A stretch of 64,000 nucleotides of DNA from Microbacterium sp. XT11 (GTDB lineage: Bacteria > Actinomycetota > Actinomycetes > Actinomycetales > Microbacteriaceae): positions 249,081 to 313,080 of the forward strand of contig NZ_CP013859.1 of the NCBI RefSeq assembly GCF_001513675.1. The letters run 5' to 3'. Below the pieces are notes generated by a model. It saw nothing but the letters and a program-made list of their open reading frames with translations. It did no database searches and had not been told where the DNA came from. Both the position numbers and the translations under genes were made by a program. Shown one piece after another: positions 1-8,200 of this stretch (positions are counted from its first letter, which is position 1; each line of letters starts with the position of its first letter).

Positions 1-545
1 CGGTCGCGCGGCGCCCACTTCACGAGCGAGTGCGCGCTCATGCCGTCGACGAGGGCGAGCAGCAGCCAGGCTGCGGGCTCCGGGTCGACGGTGCCGTGGC
101 TGGCGCGACGGATGACGTCTTCGAGGCCGCTTTGCCACAGGTCCATCTCGGCGCGCACGCGCCGGCCGAGGGCCTCGTTGCGTGCGCCGAGAGACCACGA
201 CTGCGCCCAGACGATCGCGGCGTCGTCGCGGCTGTCGTCGAGCAGGGTCTCGATGAGGCGCTGCAGGTTCTCGCGCAGATCGCCCGTCACCTCGACATCG
301 CCGAGCACCTCATCACGCTCCGCGGCCACGATCTCGCCGAAGACGTCGGCGACGAACTCGTCCATGACCGGGCGGTAGTGGGCGACCAGCGCGGGCGTGA
401 CCCCCACGCGTGCGGCCACGGCGCGCACCGTGAGCGCTTCGAGCCCCTGCTCCCGGGCGAGCGCCACCGCGCCCTCGACGATGGTGCGCTCGCGCTCCTC
501 CGGCGGGAGGCGTCGCGGGCGCTGCGCTCTTGACGTCGTGTTCAT
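1..545 (-). CDS. TetR-family transcriptional regulator (3' end outside window)
   Basis: The reverse strand reads from an ATG at 545 and stays open to the window edge, so the C-terminus is missing. After a basic start (MNTTSRAQRPRR) comes a TetR-type helix-turn-helix at about residues 15-60 containing LTVRAVAARVGVTPALVAHY, followed by a helical ligand-binding domain with a typical W-AQ-W-S pattern. It is divergent from the agmatine deiminase gene, with 90 bp between the start codons. The natural inference is that it represses that operon, its own gene, or both. The ligand is unknown. The family call is secure; the target is inferred from position only. Confidence 0.85.
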   Translation of the reverse strand, partial: MNTTSRAQRPRRLPPEERERTIVEGAVALAREQGLEALTVRAVAARVGVTPALVAHYRPVMDEFVADVFGEIVAAERDEVLGDVEVTGDLRENLQRLIETLLDDSRDDAAIVWAQSWSLGARNEALGRRVRAEMDLWQSGLEDVIRRASHGTVDPEPAAWLLLALVDGMSAHSLVKWAPRD

Positions 546-635
546 CACGGGATACCGTAACACTTGTTGGCCACCTGTTCAATAGTGTGGATCGGAATCG
601 CGGTCCGCCGCTTGGCCGGCAGCGAGGAGAACCCC

Positions 636-1667
636 ATGACGTGGCGAATGCCCGCCGAGACCGCACGGCACGACCGCACCTGGATGGCCTTCCCCGTCGA
701 GGGCCAGACCCTCGGCGACAGCGCCGCCGAGCGCGAGGAGGGCTACGCCACCTGGACGGCCGTCGCCCACGCGGTCGCCGAGTTCGAGCCCGTGTCGATG
801 CTCGTCGACCCGAGCGAGCTCGACCACGCCCGCCGCATGCTCAGCGGCGACATCGAGATCATCGAGGCGCCCGTCGACGAGTTCTGGATGCGCGACTCCG
901 GCCCCACGTTCGTGCTCGGCGACGACGGCAGGCTCGGAGCGGTCGACTGGATCTTCAACGGCTGGGGCTCACCCGCCTGGGCGGAGTGGACCAAGGCCGC
1001 ACAGCACGCGCGCCTCATCGCCGAGGCCACCGGCGCGGAGCTCGTCAGCTCGGCCCTCGTCAACGAGGGCGGCGGCATCCACGTCGACGGCGAGGGAACC
1101 GTGCTGCTCACCGAGACCGTGCAGCTCGACCCCCGCCGCAACCCCTACGCCGACAGGCAGCGCGTCGAGGCCGAGATGGCGCGCACGATCGGCGCGACCA
1201 CCGCCGTCTGGCTGCCGCGCGGCCTCACCCGCGACTACGACGACTTCGGCACGAACGGCCACGTCGACATCGTCGCCACGATCCCCTCCCCCGGACGCCT
1301 CCTGCTGCACGCGCAGCAGAACCCCGAGCACCCCGATCACGCCGTGATCCGCGAGCTGCGCGCCCACCTGGCGCAGCAGACGGATGCCGCCGGCCGCCGC
1401 TTCGAGATCGTCGACCTCCCCGCGCCCTCCACGCTGCGCGACGACGAGGGCTTCGTGGACTGGAGCTACGTCAACCACCTCGTCACGAACGACGGCGTCG
1501 TCGCGTGCGGCTTCGGCGACGAGCAGGCGGATGCCGCTGCGCGCTCGATCCTCTCCGACGTCTACCCCGGACGCCGGGTGGTCACGGTCGACGCCCGTCC
1601 GCTGTTCGACCGCGGCGGCGGCATCCACTGCATCACGCAGCAGCAGCCCTCTGCGGAGGTGGCGTGA
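636..1667 (+). CDS. aguA: Agmatine deiminase / peptidylarginine-deiminase-like protein
   Basis: Predicted to hydrolyse agmatine to N-carbamoylputrescine and ammonia in the cytoplasm. The 343-aa product has the family landmarks in order: FWMRDSGPT near residue 86 (guanidine-binding Asp), EGGGIHVDGEG near 146, NGHVDI near 207 (catalytic His), and GGGIHCITQQQ at the C-terminus with nucleophile Cys332. Length is usual for the family. I chose the ATG at 636 because AGCGAGGAGA lies just upstream and because the longer upstream reading is not family-like. Its stop overlaps the start of the next gene by one base, so the two are probably translated together. Related members act on other guanidino compounds, so the exact substrate is inferred. 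Confidence 0.85.
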   Translation: MTWRMPAETARHDRTWMAFPVEGQTLGDSAAEREEGYATWTAVAHAVAEFEPVSMLVDPSELDHARRMLSGDIEIIEAPVDEFWMRDSGPTFVLGDDGRLGAVDWIFNGWGSPAWAEWTKAAQHARLIAEATGAELVSSALVNEGGGIHVDGEGTVLLTETVQLDPRRNPYADRQRVEAEMARTIGATTAVWLPRGLTRDYDDFGTNGHVDIVATIPSPGRLLLHAQQNPEHPDHAVIRELRAHLAQQTDAAGRRFEIVDLPAPSTLRDDEGFVDWSYVNHLVTNDGVVACGFGDEQADAAARSILSDVYPGRRVVTVDARPLFDRGGGIHCITQQQPSAEVA

Positions 1668-3376
1668 TGATCGAGGTGTACGAGGCCTCCATCGCCGACC
1701 TCCGCGCCGCACTCGAGTCGGGCGCCACGACCGCGGTCGAGCTCGTCGACGCGTACCTCGCCCGCATCGCGGCCTACGACGGCCCCGGCACCGCGACCGC
1801 GCTCAACGCCGTCGTGGTGCCGAATCCCGCCGCCCGCGACGAGGCCGCAGCCTCCGACGCACGCCGCGCGGCCGGCGAGACGCTCGGCCCGCTCGACGGC
1901 ATCCCCTACACCGCCAAGGACAGCTACCTCGTGAAGGGGCTCACGGCGGCATCCGGCAGCCCCGCGTTCGCCGATCTCGTCGCGCAGCGCGACGCCTTCA
2001 CGATCGAGCGGCTGCGGGCGGGCGGCGCGATCTGCCTCGGGCTGACGAACATGCCGCCGATGGCCAACGGCGGCATGCAGCGCGGTGTCTACGGACGCGC
2101 CGAGAGCCCCTACAACGCCGACTACCTCACGGCGCCGTTCGCCTCGGGCTCCTCGAACGGCTCCGGAACCGCGACCGCGGCGAGCTTCGCGGCCTTCGGC
2201 CTCGGCGAGGAGACGTGGTCGAGCGGCCGCGGGCCCGCCACGAACAACGCGCTCTGCGCCTACACCCCCTCGCGGGGCGTGATCTCGACCCGCGGCAACT
2301 GGCCGCTCGTGCCGACGATGGACGTCGTCGTGCCGCACACCAGGACCATGGCCGACCTGCTCGAGGTGCTCGACGTGATCGTCGCCGACGACGCCGAGAC
2401 CCGCGGCGACTTCTGGCGCGCGCAGCCGTGGGTGCCGCTGCCGGCGGCATCCGCCGTGCGTCCGCCGTCGTACCCGGCGATCGCGGGGTCGGCGTCGCTG
2501 GCCGGCATCCGTATCGGCATCCCCCGCATGTACATCAACGCGGATCCGGATGCCGGCACGGCCGAGCATCCGGGCATCGGCGGCCCGACCGGGCAGCGCA
2601 TCGAGACGCGCGCATCCGTGATCGCGCGCTGGGAGGCCGCCCGCCGCGACCTCGAGGCCGCCGGGGCGACCGTGGTCGAGGTCGACTTCCCCGTCGTCTC
2701 GAACTACGAGGGCGACCGGCCGGGCGCTCCGACGATCGCGACGCGCGGGCTGGTGTCACCCGAGTTCCTTCGCCGCGAGATCGTCGATCTGTCGGCGTGG
2801 GCGTGGGAGGACTTCCTGCAGGCCAACGGCGACCCGGCGCTCTCGACCCTCGCCGACGTGGACGGCACGACGATCTTCCCGCATCCCCAGGGGGCGCTTC
2901 CCGACCGCTACACCGGCTTCGACGACGACATCGCCGAGTACCCGGCGTGGGTGCGCGCGAACCCGGGCGTCGGATTCCTCGATATGCCGGAGCTCGCCGA
3001 CGGGCTTCGCGGCCTGGAGGAGACGCGGCGCCTCGACCTGGAGCAGTGGATGGACGGGCTCGGCCTCGACGCGGTGGTGTTCCCCGCCGTGGCCGACGTG
3101 GGTCCTGCCGACATGGACGTGAACCCGGCATCCGCCGACCTGGGCTGGCGCAACGGCACCTGGATCGCCAACGGCAACCTCATGGTGCGCCACCTCGGCG
3201 TGCCCACGGTGACGGTGCCGATGGGGCTCATGGACGACATCGGGATGCCGATCGGCCTCACCTTCGCGGGCCGCGCCTACGACGACACCCGGTTGCTCGC
3301 CCTCGCGTGCGCGTTCGAGGCTGCCGGCGCTCCCGGCTCGCGCCGCACTCCCCCGCCGCGCACCCCCCGCCTCTGA
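1667..3376 (+). CDS. Amidase-signature family hydrolase
   Basis: A 569-aa member of the amidase signature family, which hydrolyses C-N amide bonds with a Ser-cisSer-Lys triad. Visible landmarks are the catalytic Lys84 in YTAKDSYL, the Gly/Ser-rich ASGSSNGSGTATAAS at about 159-173, and ETWSSGRGPATNN at about 183-195, where the nucleophilic Ser (185 or 186) lies. ETWSSGRGP is the variant found in many fungal-like and actinobacterial amidases rather than the ETGGSIRXPA of GatA. The start overlaps the agmatine deiminase stop (TGATG), so it is probably its operon partner. N-carbamoylputrescine hydrolysis would fit the context, but that step normally uses a nitrilase-family enzyme, so this is a hypothesis only. 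Confidence 0.85.
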   Translation: MIEVYEASIADLRAALESGATTAVELVDAYLARIAAYDGPGTATALNAVVVPNPAARDEAAASDARRAAGETLGPLDGIPYTAKDSYLVKGLTAASGSPAFADLVAQRDAFTIERLRAGGAICLGLTNMPPMANGGMQRGVYGRAESPYNADYLTAPFASGSSNGSGTATAASFAAFGLGEETWSSGRGPATNNALCAYTPSRGVISTRGNWPLVPTMDVVVPHTRTMADLLEVLDVIVADDAETRGDFWRAQPWVPLPAASAVRPPSYPAIAGSASLAGIRIGIPRMYINADPDAGTAEHPGIGGPTGQRIETRASVIARWEAARRDLEAAGATVVEVDFPVVSNYEGDRPGAPTIATRGLVSPEFLRREIVDLSAWAWEDFLQANGDPALSTLADVDGTTIFPHPQGALPDRYTGFDDDIAEYPAWVRANPGVGFLDMPELADGLRGLEETRRLDLEQWMDGLGLDAVVFPAVADVGPADMDVNPASADLGWRNGTWIANGNLMVRHLGVPTVTVPMGLMDDIGMPIGLTFAGRAYDDTRLLALACAFEAAGAPGSRRTPPPRTPRL

Positions 3377-3399
3377 GGCGCCCCGCGACGACGCCGATA

Positions 3400-3449
3400 C
3401 CCGAACATTTCACCATTGTGACGGGCGACACGATGGTGATATGTTCGGG
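3400..3449. promoter_or_regulatory. Palindromic operator overlapping the kynA promoter
   Basis: Arms 3401-3420 and 3429-3448 are complementary at 18 of 20 positions, plus one more pair at 3400/3449, around an 8-nt centre. A sigma-70-like promoter lies inside it: -35 TTGTGA at 3416-3421, an 18-bp spacer, and -10 TATGTT at 3440-3445. This predicts transcription start near 3452, at the ATG of kynA (3453), so the message would be leaderless; no Shine-Dalgarno sequence precedes that ATG. A regulator bound to the palindrome would cover the -35 and -10. The PaaX-family gene at the end of the operon is the obvious candidate regulator. Confidence 0.75.
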
Positions 3450-3452
3450 CGC

Positions 3453-4304
3453 ATGAGCACCGAGAACGAGCGCGCCCTCGAAGAGGGCATCGTCACCGAC
3501 CTGTCCGGCCGCATGACCTACGGCTCGTACCTCGGGCTCGACCGGCTGCTCTCGGCGCAGCATCCGATCAGCGTGCCCGAGCACCACGACGAGATGCTGT
3601 TCATCATCCAGCACCAGACCACCGAGCTGTGGCTCAAGCAGGTGCTGCACGAGCTGTCGTCGGCACGGACGCTGCTGGCGAGCGACGACCTGCGCGAAGC
3701 GCTCAAGCGCATCGCGCGCGTCAAGAAGATCCAAGACGTCATGACGCAGCAGTGGTCGGTGCTCGCCACGCTCACTCCTACCGAGTACGCGCAGTTCCGC
3801 GGGTTTCTCGGCAACTCCTCCGGATTCCAGTCCGTGCAGTACCGGGCCGTGGAGTTCGCACTGGGCAACAAGAACGAGAAGATGCTCGGGGTCTTCCGCG
3901 ACCACCCCGCGAACCTCGCTCTGCTCACCGCCGAGTGGGAGCGCCCGACGCTCTACGACGAGTTCCTGCGCTTCGCCGCCCGCCGCGGACTGCCGGTGCC
4001 CGCCGAGATCCTCGACCGCGACGTGCGGCAGCCGTATCGCGAGACCCCGGAGCTCGTGCCGGCCATCCGCGAGATCTACCAGGATCCGCAGCACCACTGG
4101 GACCTCTACGAGGCCTGCGAAGACCTCGTCGACCTGGAGGACAACTTCCAGTTCTGGCGCTTCCGGCACCTGAAGACCGTCGCCCGCACGATCGGCAACA
4201 AGGTCGGCACCGGCGGCTCCAGCGGCGTGGGCTTCCTGCAGCGCGCGCTCGACCTGACGTTCTTCCCCGAGCTCTACACGGTGCGCACGGAGATCGGCGC
4301 CTGA
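3453..4304 (+). CDS. kynA: Tryptophan 2,3-dioxygenase
   Basis: Heme enzyme opening the indole ring of L-tryptophan to N-formylkynurenine, the first step of the kynurenine pathway. The 283-aa product has the family N-terminal signature MTYGSYLGLDRLL, then FIIQHQTTELWLKQ near 51. The C-terminal RFRHLKTVARTIGNKVGTGG carries the expected heme-ligand His239. I preferred ATG 3453 over the in-frame ATG 3441, which lies inside the -10/palindrome region. Its stop overlaps the next start by one base. It is the first gene of a four-gene overlapped operon with an amidohydrolase, kynureninase and a PaaX regulator. Confidence 0.95.
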   Translation: MSTENERALEEGIVTDLSGRMTYGSYLGLDRLLSAQHPISVPEHHDEMLFIIQHQTTELWLKQVLHELSSARTLLASDDLREALKRIARVKKIQDVMTQQWSVLATLTPTEYAQFRGFLGNSSGFQSVQYRAVEFALGNKNEKMLGVFRDHPANLALLTAEWERPTLYDEFLRFAARRGLPVPAEILDRDVRQPYRETPELVPAIREIYQDPQHHWDLYEACEDLVDLEDNFQFWRFRHLKTVARTIGNKVGTGGSSGVGFLQRALDLTFFPELYTVRTEIGA

Positions 4305-5290
4305 TGCGGGCCGCCCGGTTCTTCGACGGAGAGCGGTGGCGCGACGGCACGCTCGTCGACGTCGACGGACGGATGCTCGTGCGCGACGAGCCGCCGGCGC
4401 CGGGGACGCCGCGCCTCGACGGCGTGGTGGTCGGCGGCTTCACCGACCACCACGTGCACCTGCAGCTCGTCGACGCGGCCCTGCTCGCCGGCTCGAGGCT
4501 CGGCCGCGTCATCGATCTCGGCGGCGACCCCGCGGTGCTCTTGTCGTATCGCGACCCCCGGTCGTTGAGCGAGGAGCGCAGCGACGAGACGAAACGTGCC
4601 GCGCGCACCGCGATCGCGGTCGAGTTCGCCGGCGCCTTCCTCACACCCCAGGGCGGCTACCCGTCCGACCGCTCGTGGGCGCCCGCCGGCTCTGTGCGCG
4701 AGATCGCGACGGCGGCGGATGCCGCGAGCGCGGTGGCCGAGATGGCGGATGCCGGAGCATCCTGCATCAAGGTCGCGAGCAACAGCACCGCGGGCCCGGT
4801 GTTCGACGACGACCTGTTCCGCGCGATCGTCGCCGCGGCCGGTGAGCAGGGACTCCCCGTCGTCGCGCACGCCGAGGGCGCCGGACAGGCGCAGCGCGCC
4901 GCACGGCTCGGGGCATCGACGCTCGCCCACGCGCCGTTCACCGAGCGGCTGACCGACGACGAGATCGTCGAGCAGGCGGCATCCGTGTCGTGGATCTCCA
5001 CGCTCGCGATCCACGACAGCGCAGCCGGGGCCATCGCCGTCGACAACGTCCGCCGGTTCCTCGCCGCCGGCGGCACGGTGCTCTACGGCACGGACATGGG
5101 CAACGGCCCCACCCCGGTCAACCTCAACGCGGTCGAGCTCGACCGCCTGCGCGAGGCAGGCCTCGACGGCGAGGCGCTGCTGCGCGCGCTCACCCCCGCC
5201 GATCCTCGCGATCCGGCATCCGTGCTCCTGCTGCTGCCCGATGAGACCTCCGACCCGCTCGATGCCAGACCCCTGGAAGGTGCGATATGA
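4304..5290 (+). CDS. Metal-dependent amidohydrolase in the N-formylkynurenine formamidase position
   Basis: A 328-aa amidohydrolase-superfamily protein. Metal-site landmarks are visible: HHVH near residue 50 (HxH), the His of VVAHAEG near 189, the His of TLAHAPF near 208, and a late Asp in LYGTDMGN near 265. It overlaps kynA by 1 nt and kynU by 4 nt, so it sits exactly between the enzymes that make N-formylkynurenine and use kynurenine. No KynB-type formamidase is seen nearby, which suggests it supplies that hydrolysis; this is inferred from context, not homology. Residues 86-98 (RSLSEERSDETKR) are encoded by a REP-like palindrome and look like an in-frame insertion. Confidence 0.8.
   Translation: MRAARFFDGERWRDGTLVDVDGRMLVRDEPPAPGTPRLDGVVVGGFTDHHVHLQLVDAALLAGSRLGRVIDLGGDPAVLLSYRDPRSLSEERSDETKRAARTAIAVEFAGAFLTPQGGYPSDRSWAPAGSVREIATAADAASAVAEMADAGASCIKVASNSTAGPVFDDDLFRAIVAAAGEQGLPVVAHAEGAGQAQRAARLGASTLAHAPFTERLTDDEIVEQAASVSWISTLAIHDSAAGAIAVDNVRRFLAAGGTVLYGTDMGNGPTPVNLNAVELDRLREAGLDGEALLRALTPADPRDPASVLLLLPDETSDPLDARPLEGAI
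4559..4596 (+). repeat. REP-like palindrome inside a coding region
   Basis: This stretch closely resembles the intergenic copy at 58729-58759: both begin GGTCGTTGAGCGAG and end CGAAACG, with a shared AGCGCAGCG core. Here it is read in frame as RSLSEERSDETKR within the amidohydrolase. Confidence 0.7.
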
Positions 5291-6507
5291 CCGACCTGCT
5301 CGACGCCGCCCGCGACCTGGACGCCGCCGACCCGCTGCGCGCCCACCTCGACGCGTTCGCCGACGCCCCCGGCGTCATCGCCTACCTCGACGGCAACTCC
5401 CTCGGCCGTCCGCTGCGCGACACCGCCGAGAAGGTCGCGGCGTTCATCCGCCACGACTGGGGCACGCGCCTCATCCGCTCGTGGGACGAGCAGTGGATGG
5501 CGCTGCCCATGGAGCTGGGCGACCGCATCGGCGCGGTGACGCTCGGCGCGGCATCCGGGCAGACGATCGTCGCGGATTCCACGAGCGTTCTGATCTACAA
5601 GCTCATGCGCGCGGCCGTCGGCGCCGCTCAGGGCCGCACCGAGATCGTGATCGAGGCCGGCAACTTCCCCACCGACCGCTTCATGGCCGAGGGTGTGGCC
5701 GCCGAGACAGGCATGAGCGTAGTCTGGCTGGAGCCCGACCCCGTGCACGGTGTGACCGTCGCCGACGTCGAGGCGGCCGTGTCGGACCGCACGGCGCTGG
5801 TGTCGCTGAGCCACGTGGACTACCGCTCCGGTGCCCTCGCCGACATGCCGGCGATCACGGATGCCGCGCACGAGGCCGGCGCGCTGATGATGTGGGACCT
5901 GTGTCACTCGGTCGGCGTGATCCCGATGCAGCTGGACGCGTGGGGCGTCGACATGGCGGTCGGCTGCACGTACAAGTACCTCAACGGCGGCCCCGGCTCG
6001 CCCGCGTTCGCCTACCTCCGCCGCGAGCACCAGGGGCTTCTGCGGCAGCCCATCCAGGGCTGGTGGAGCGCCGCCGACATCTTCGCGATGGGCCCGTCGT
6101 ACGAGCCGGCAGGCGACATCCGCCAGCTGCTCAGCGGCACGCCGCCCGTCATGTCGATGCTCGCGATGCAGGGGATGCTCGACCTCATCGAGCAGGCGAC
6201 GATCGAGGGCGTCCGGGCGAAGTCGCTCTCGCTCACCGACCTGGCAGTCCGTGCCTACGACGAGGCGCTGGCGCCGCTCGGCGTGCGACTGCTCAGCCCG
6301 CGCGACGCCGGCGCGCGCGGAGGCCACGTGACGATCGGGCATCCGGACTTCCGTGAGGTCACGCAGAGCCTGTGGTCGGAGGGGATCATCCCGGACTTCC
6401 GCTTCCCCGACGGCATCCGCCTCGGCCTCTCGCCGCTGAGCACCTCGCACGTCGAGACCGTGACGGGAGTGCTCGCCGTGCGCGACGCCATCGCACGCCG
6501 GTCATGA
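5287..6507 (+). CDS. kynU: Kynureninase
   Basis: PLP-dependent enzyme cleaving L-kynurenine to anthranilate and L-alanine. The 406-aa product shows YLDGNSLGRP at the N-terminus, WDLCHSVGVIPM near 202 (Asp and His of the cofactor site) and GCTYKYLNGGPGSPAF with the Schiff-base Lys230. The C-terminal RLGLSPLSTSHVE is also typical. Length is normal. It overlaps the amidohydrolase by ATGA (4 nt) and is itself overlapped by the PaaX gene by ATGA, consistent with one coupled transcript from the palindromic promoter at 3400-3449. Confidence 0.95.
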   Translation: MTDLLDAARDLDAADPLRAHLDAFADAPGVIAYLDGNSLGRPLRDTAEKVAAFIRHDWGTRLIRSWDEQWMALPMELGDRIGAVTLGAASGQTIVADSTSVLIYKLMRAAVGAAQGRTEIVIEAGNFPTDRFMAEGVAAETGMSVVWLEPDPVHGVTVADVEAAVSDRTALVSLSHVDYRSGALADMPAITDAAHEAGALMMWDLCHSVGVIPMQLDAWGVDMAVGCTYKYLNGGPGSPAFAYLRREHQGLLRQPIQGWWSAADIFAMGPSYEPAGDIRQLLSGTPPVMSMLAMQGMLDLIEQATIEGVRAKSLSLTDLAVRAYDEALAPLGVRLLSPRDAGARGGHVTIGHPDFREVTQSLWSEGIIPDFRFPDGIRLGLSPLSTSHVETVTGVLAVRDAIARRS

Positions 6508-7343
6508 CGCCCGATCCCGGCGTCCCGGAGGTCGTGCTCGACGACATCGACGCGCGCCCCGGCAGCACGGCCTCGCTGCTGCGGACGGTCATCGGACTGT
6601 ATCTGCGTCCGCTCGGCGGGTGGGTACCGGCATCCGTTCTCGTCGCGCTCGCCGGCGACCTCGGAATCCCGCAGGCCCAGGCGCGCACCGGCATCACGCG
6701 GCTGAAGCAGAAGGGGCTGCTGCTCGCCGAGCGCGACGGGGTGAGCGGATACCGGCTCAATCCCGCGGCCCTGCCGATGCTCGAGCGCGGCGATCGGCGC
6801 ATCTTCCAGGTGCGGACGATGACGGATGCCGATCCCTGGTGCCTCGTGTCGTTCTCGATCCCGGAGAGCGCCCGCAGCGTGCGGCATCAGCTTCGCCGTC
6901 GACTGCAGTGGATCGGTGCGGGCGTCGTGTCCCCGGCGCTGTGGATCTGCCCCGGGCACCTGCAGGACGAGGTCGAGCAGATCCTCGCCGAGCTGGGCGC
7001 GCGCGAATGGGCGACGCTGTTCCAGGCGTCTGCGCCCTCACCCGCGGGAACGCTGCGCGACGCGGCCGCGGCCTGGTGGGACCTGGAGTCCCTGCGGCGG
7101 GAGCATGTGGCGTTCCAGAGCTCGCTCGCCGCGCTGCCCGATGAGCCGTTCGCGGCCTACGTGCGCCTGATCGACGCGTGGCGGGTGCTGCCGTACGTCG
7201 ATCCGGGGCTCCCGCCGTCGATGCTTCCGCCCGACTGGCCCGGCGCGCGCAGCATCGAGACGTTCGACCGCCTTTCCGCTGCGCTCGCCGAGCAGGCCCT
7301 GGCTCACGTGCGGCGGGTCGCCCTCGACCTTCGAGTCGCATGA
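6504..7343 (+). CDS. PaaX-family transcriptional regulator
   Basis: A 279-aa regulator with an N-terminal winged helix at about 15-85 (LGIPQAQARTGITRLKQKGLL is the recognition region) and the PaaX-type central and C-terminal domains, including PWCLVSFSIPES near 110. PaaX proteins are best known as phenylacetyl-CoA-responsive repressors of phenylacetate catabolism. No phenylacetate gene is present; instead the gene is coupled to kynU by a 4-nt overlap. The inference is that it autoregulates the kynurenine operon through the palindrome at 3400-3449, with a pathway intermediate as ligand. The start is fixed by the ATGA overlap. Confidence 0.85.
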   Translation: MTPDPGVPEVVLDDIDARPGSTASLLRTVIGLYLRPLGGWVPASVLVALAGDLGIPQAQARTGITRLKQKGLLLAERDGVSGYRLNPAALPMLERGDRRIFQVRTMTDADPWCLVSFSIPESARSVRHQLRRRLQWIGAGVVSPALWICPGHLQDEVEQILAELGAREWATLFQASAPSPAGTLRDAAAAWWDLESLRREHVAFQSSLAALPDEPFAAYVRLIDAWRVLPYVDPGLPPSMLPPDWPGARSIETFDRLSAALAEQALAHVRRVALDLRVA

Positions 7344-7388
7344 CTTGCCCCTTCCCGGGCGATTTCGGGGCAGATCATGCGACTCGAA
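7330..7388. terminator. Long bidirectional hairpin between convergent genes
   Basis: 7330-7343 (including the PaaX stop codon) and 7375-7388 form a perfect 14-bp stem. After one mismatch it continues through 7345-7351/7367-7373, giving about 21 pairs around a 15-nt loop. It lies between two convergent genes. There is no T tract. Both arms carry a GAGTCGCATGA-type motif seen again at the end of the AraC gene near 16.66 kb. Confidence 0.7.
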
Positions 7389-7401
7389 ACCCGGGCAGGC
7401 G

Positions 7402-7887
7402 TCAGCCGGCCACCGCGCCGAGGAACGCCGACACGTGCTCCTGCAGCTTCAGGATGCGCAGCTCGCGCGCGAGCTCGCGGTCGTAGCCGGGGTACGCGAG
7501 CGGCGGCAGCTTGCGCACGTTGTGCGAGCACTCGAACGCGGCGCACGTGAGCGTGCCGACGGTGTCGCCCTTGCGCCCCGCCGGGCCGGCCTTGCGTGCG
7601 ACGTAGAGCTGCACGTCGGCGCGCAGCGTGACGTCCTCGCACCACGTGCACTGCGCACGCGCGAGCACCCGCTGCTCGGCGCGCTGCAGCAGGACGCCGA
7701 CGAGCTCCTCGTCACGCCATGCCACGACATAGGCGCGGCGCGGGGCCTTCGGGTCGGTCCAGCCGAGGAAGTCGAGCTTCTCGAAATCGAGATCGGCGAA
7801 GCCGGCGGGGAGGATGAGGGCGGAGACCTCCTTGCGGGTGGCGTTGATGAAGGAGGCGCGGATGGCGCGCTCGTCGATGGGACGCAT
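7402..7887 (-). CDS. FBP-domain zinc-finger protein
   Basis: A 161-aa protein resembling the actinobacterial FBP family (elongation-factor-G-binding-like, C-terminal treble-clef zinc finger). The N-terminal half reads RPIDERAIRASFINATRKEV, then FLGWTDPKAPRRAY. The C-terminal half has CTWC, then CAAFECSHNVRKLPP, the expected Cys pairs. I used the ATG at 7887 because the longer frame has a non-family extension. In this family the protein is thought to act on stalled ribosomes or EF-G, but nothing here tests that. It is convergent with the PaaX gene across the hairpin. Confidence 0.75.
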   Translation of the reverse strand: MRPIDERAIRASFINATRKEVSALILPAGFADLDFEKLDFLGWTDPKAPRRAYVVAWRDEELVGVLLQRAEQRVLARAQCTWCEDVTLRADVQLYVARKAGPAGRKGDTVGTLTCAAFECSHNVRKLPPLAYPGYDRELARELRILKLQEHVSAFLGAVAG

Positions 7888-8200
7888 GATGCGGTCGCTT
7901 TCGTGATGGTCGCCGGAACGGCGGGTCGATGAGGGAAGCGGCATCCGACCGGAGCGGATGCCGGGTATGACGGATCACCGGGGACGGGAGTTCCGCCTCC
8001 GGCCGATGGTCAGCCTCTGCCCGCGGCGCTGAACGCGCCTGCGGCTCCGTTCCGCGCCACGGGGGCGCTCATCGACGACAGCACCCCACGATACTACTCC
8101 TTTGTTTCGTCGCGTGTCGCCTCGCCTTCTGTCCGGCGCGAGCGCGACCTACTCTTGCCTGAACGATCGCGACGCCGTCGCGTCTGACGAAGGAGAACCC

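Noticed and set aside
30..533. Forward-strand reading frame opposite the TetR gene
   Set aside because: It is the antisense of a clear TetR protein and lacks a ribosome binding site.
560..588. TetR operator between TetR and aguA
   Set aside because: ACACT/AGTGT arms exist, but the inner pairing is too weak to claim a site.
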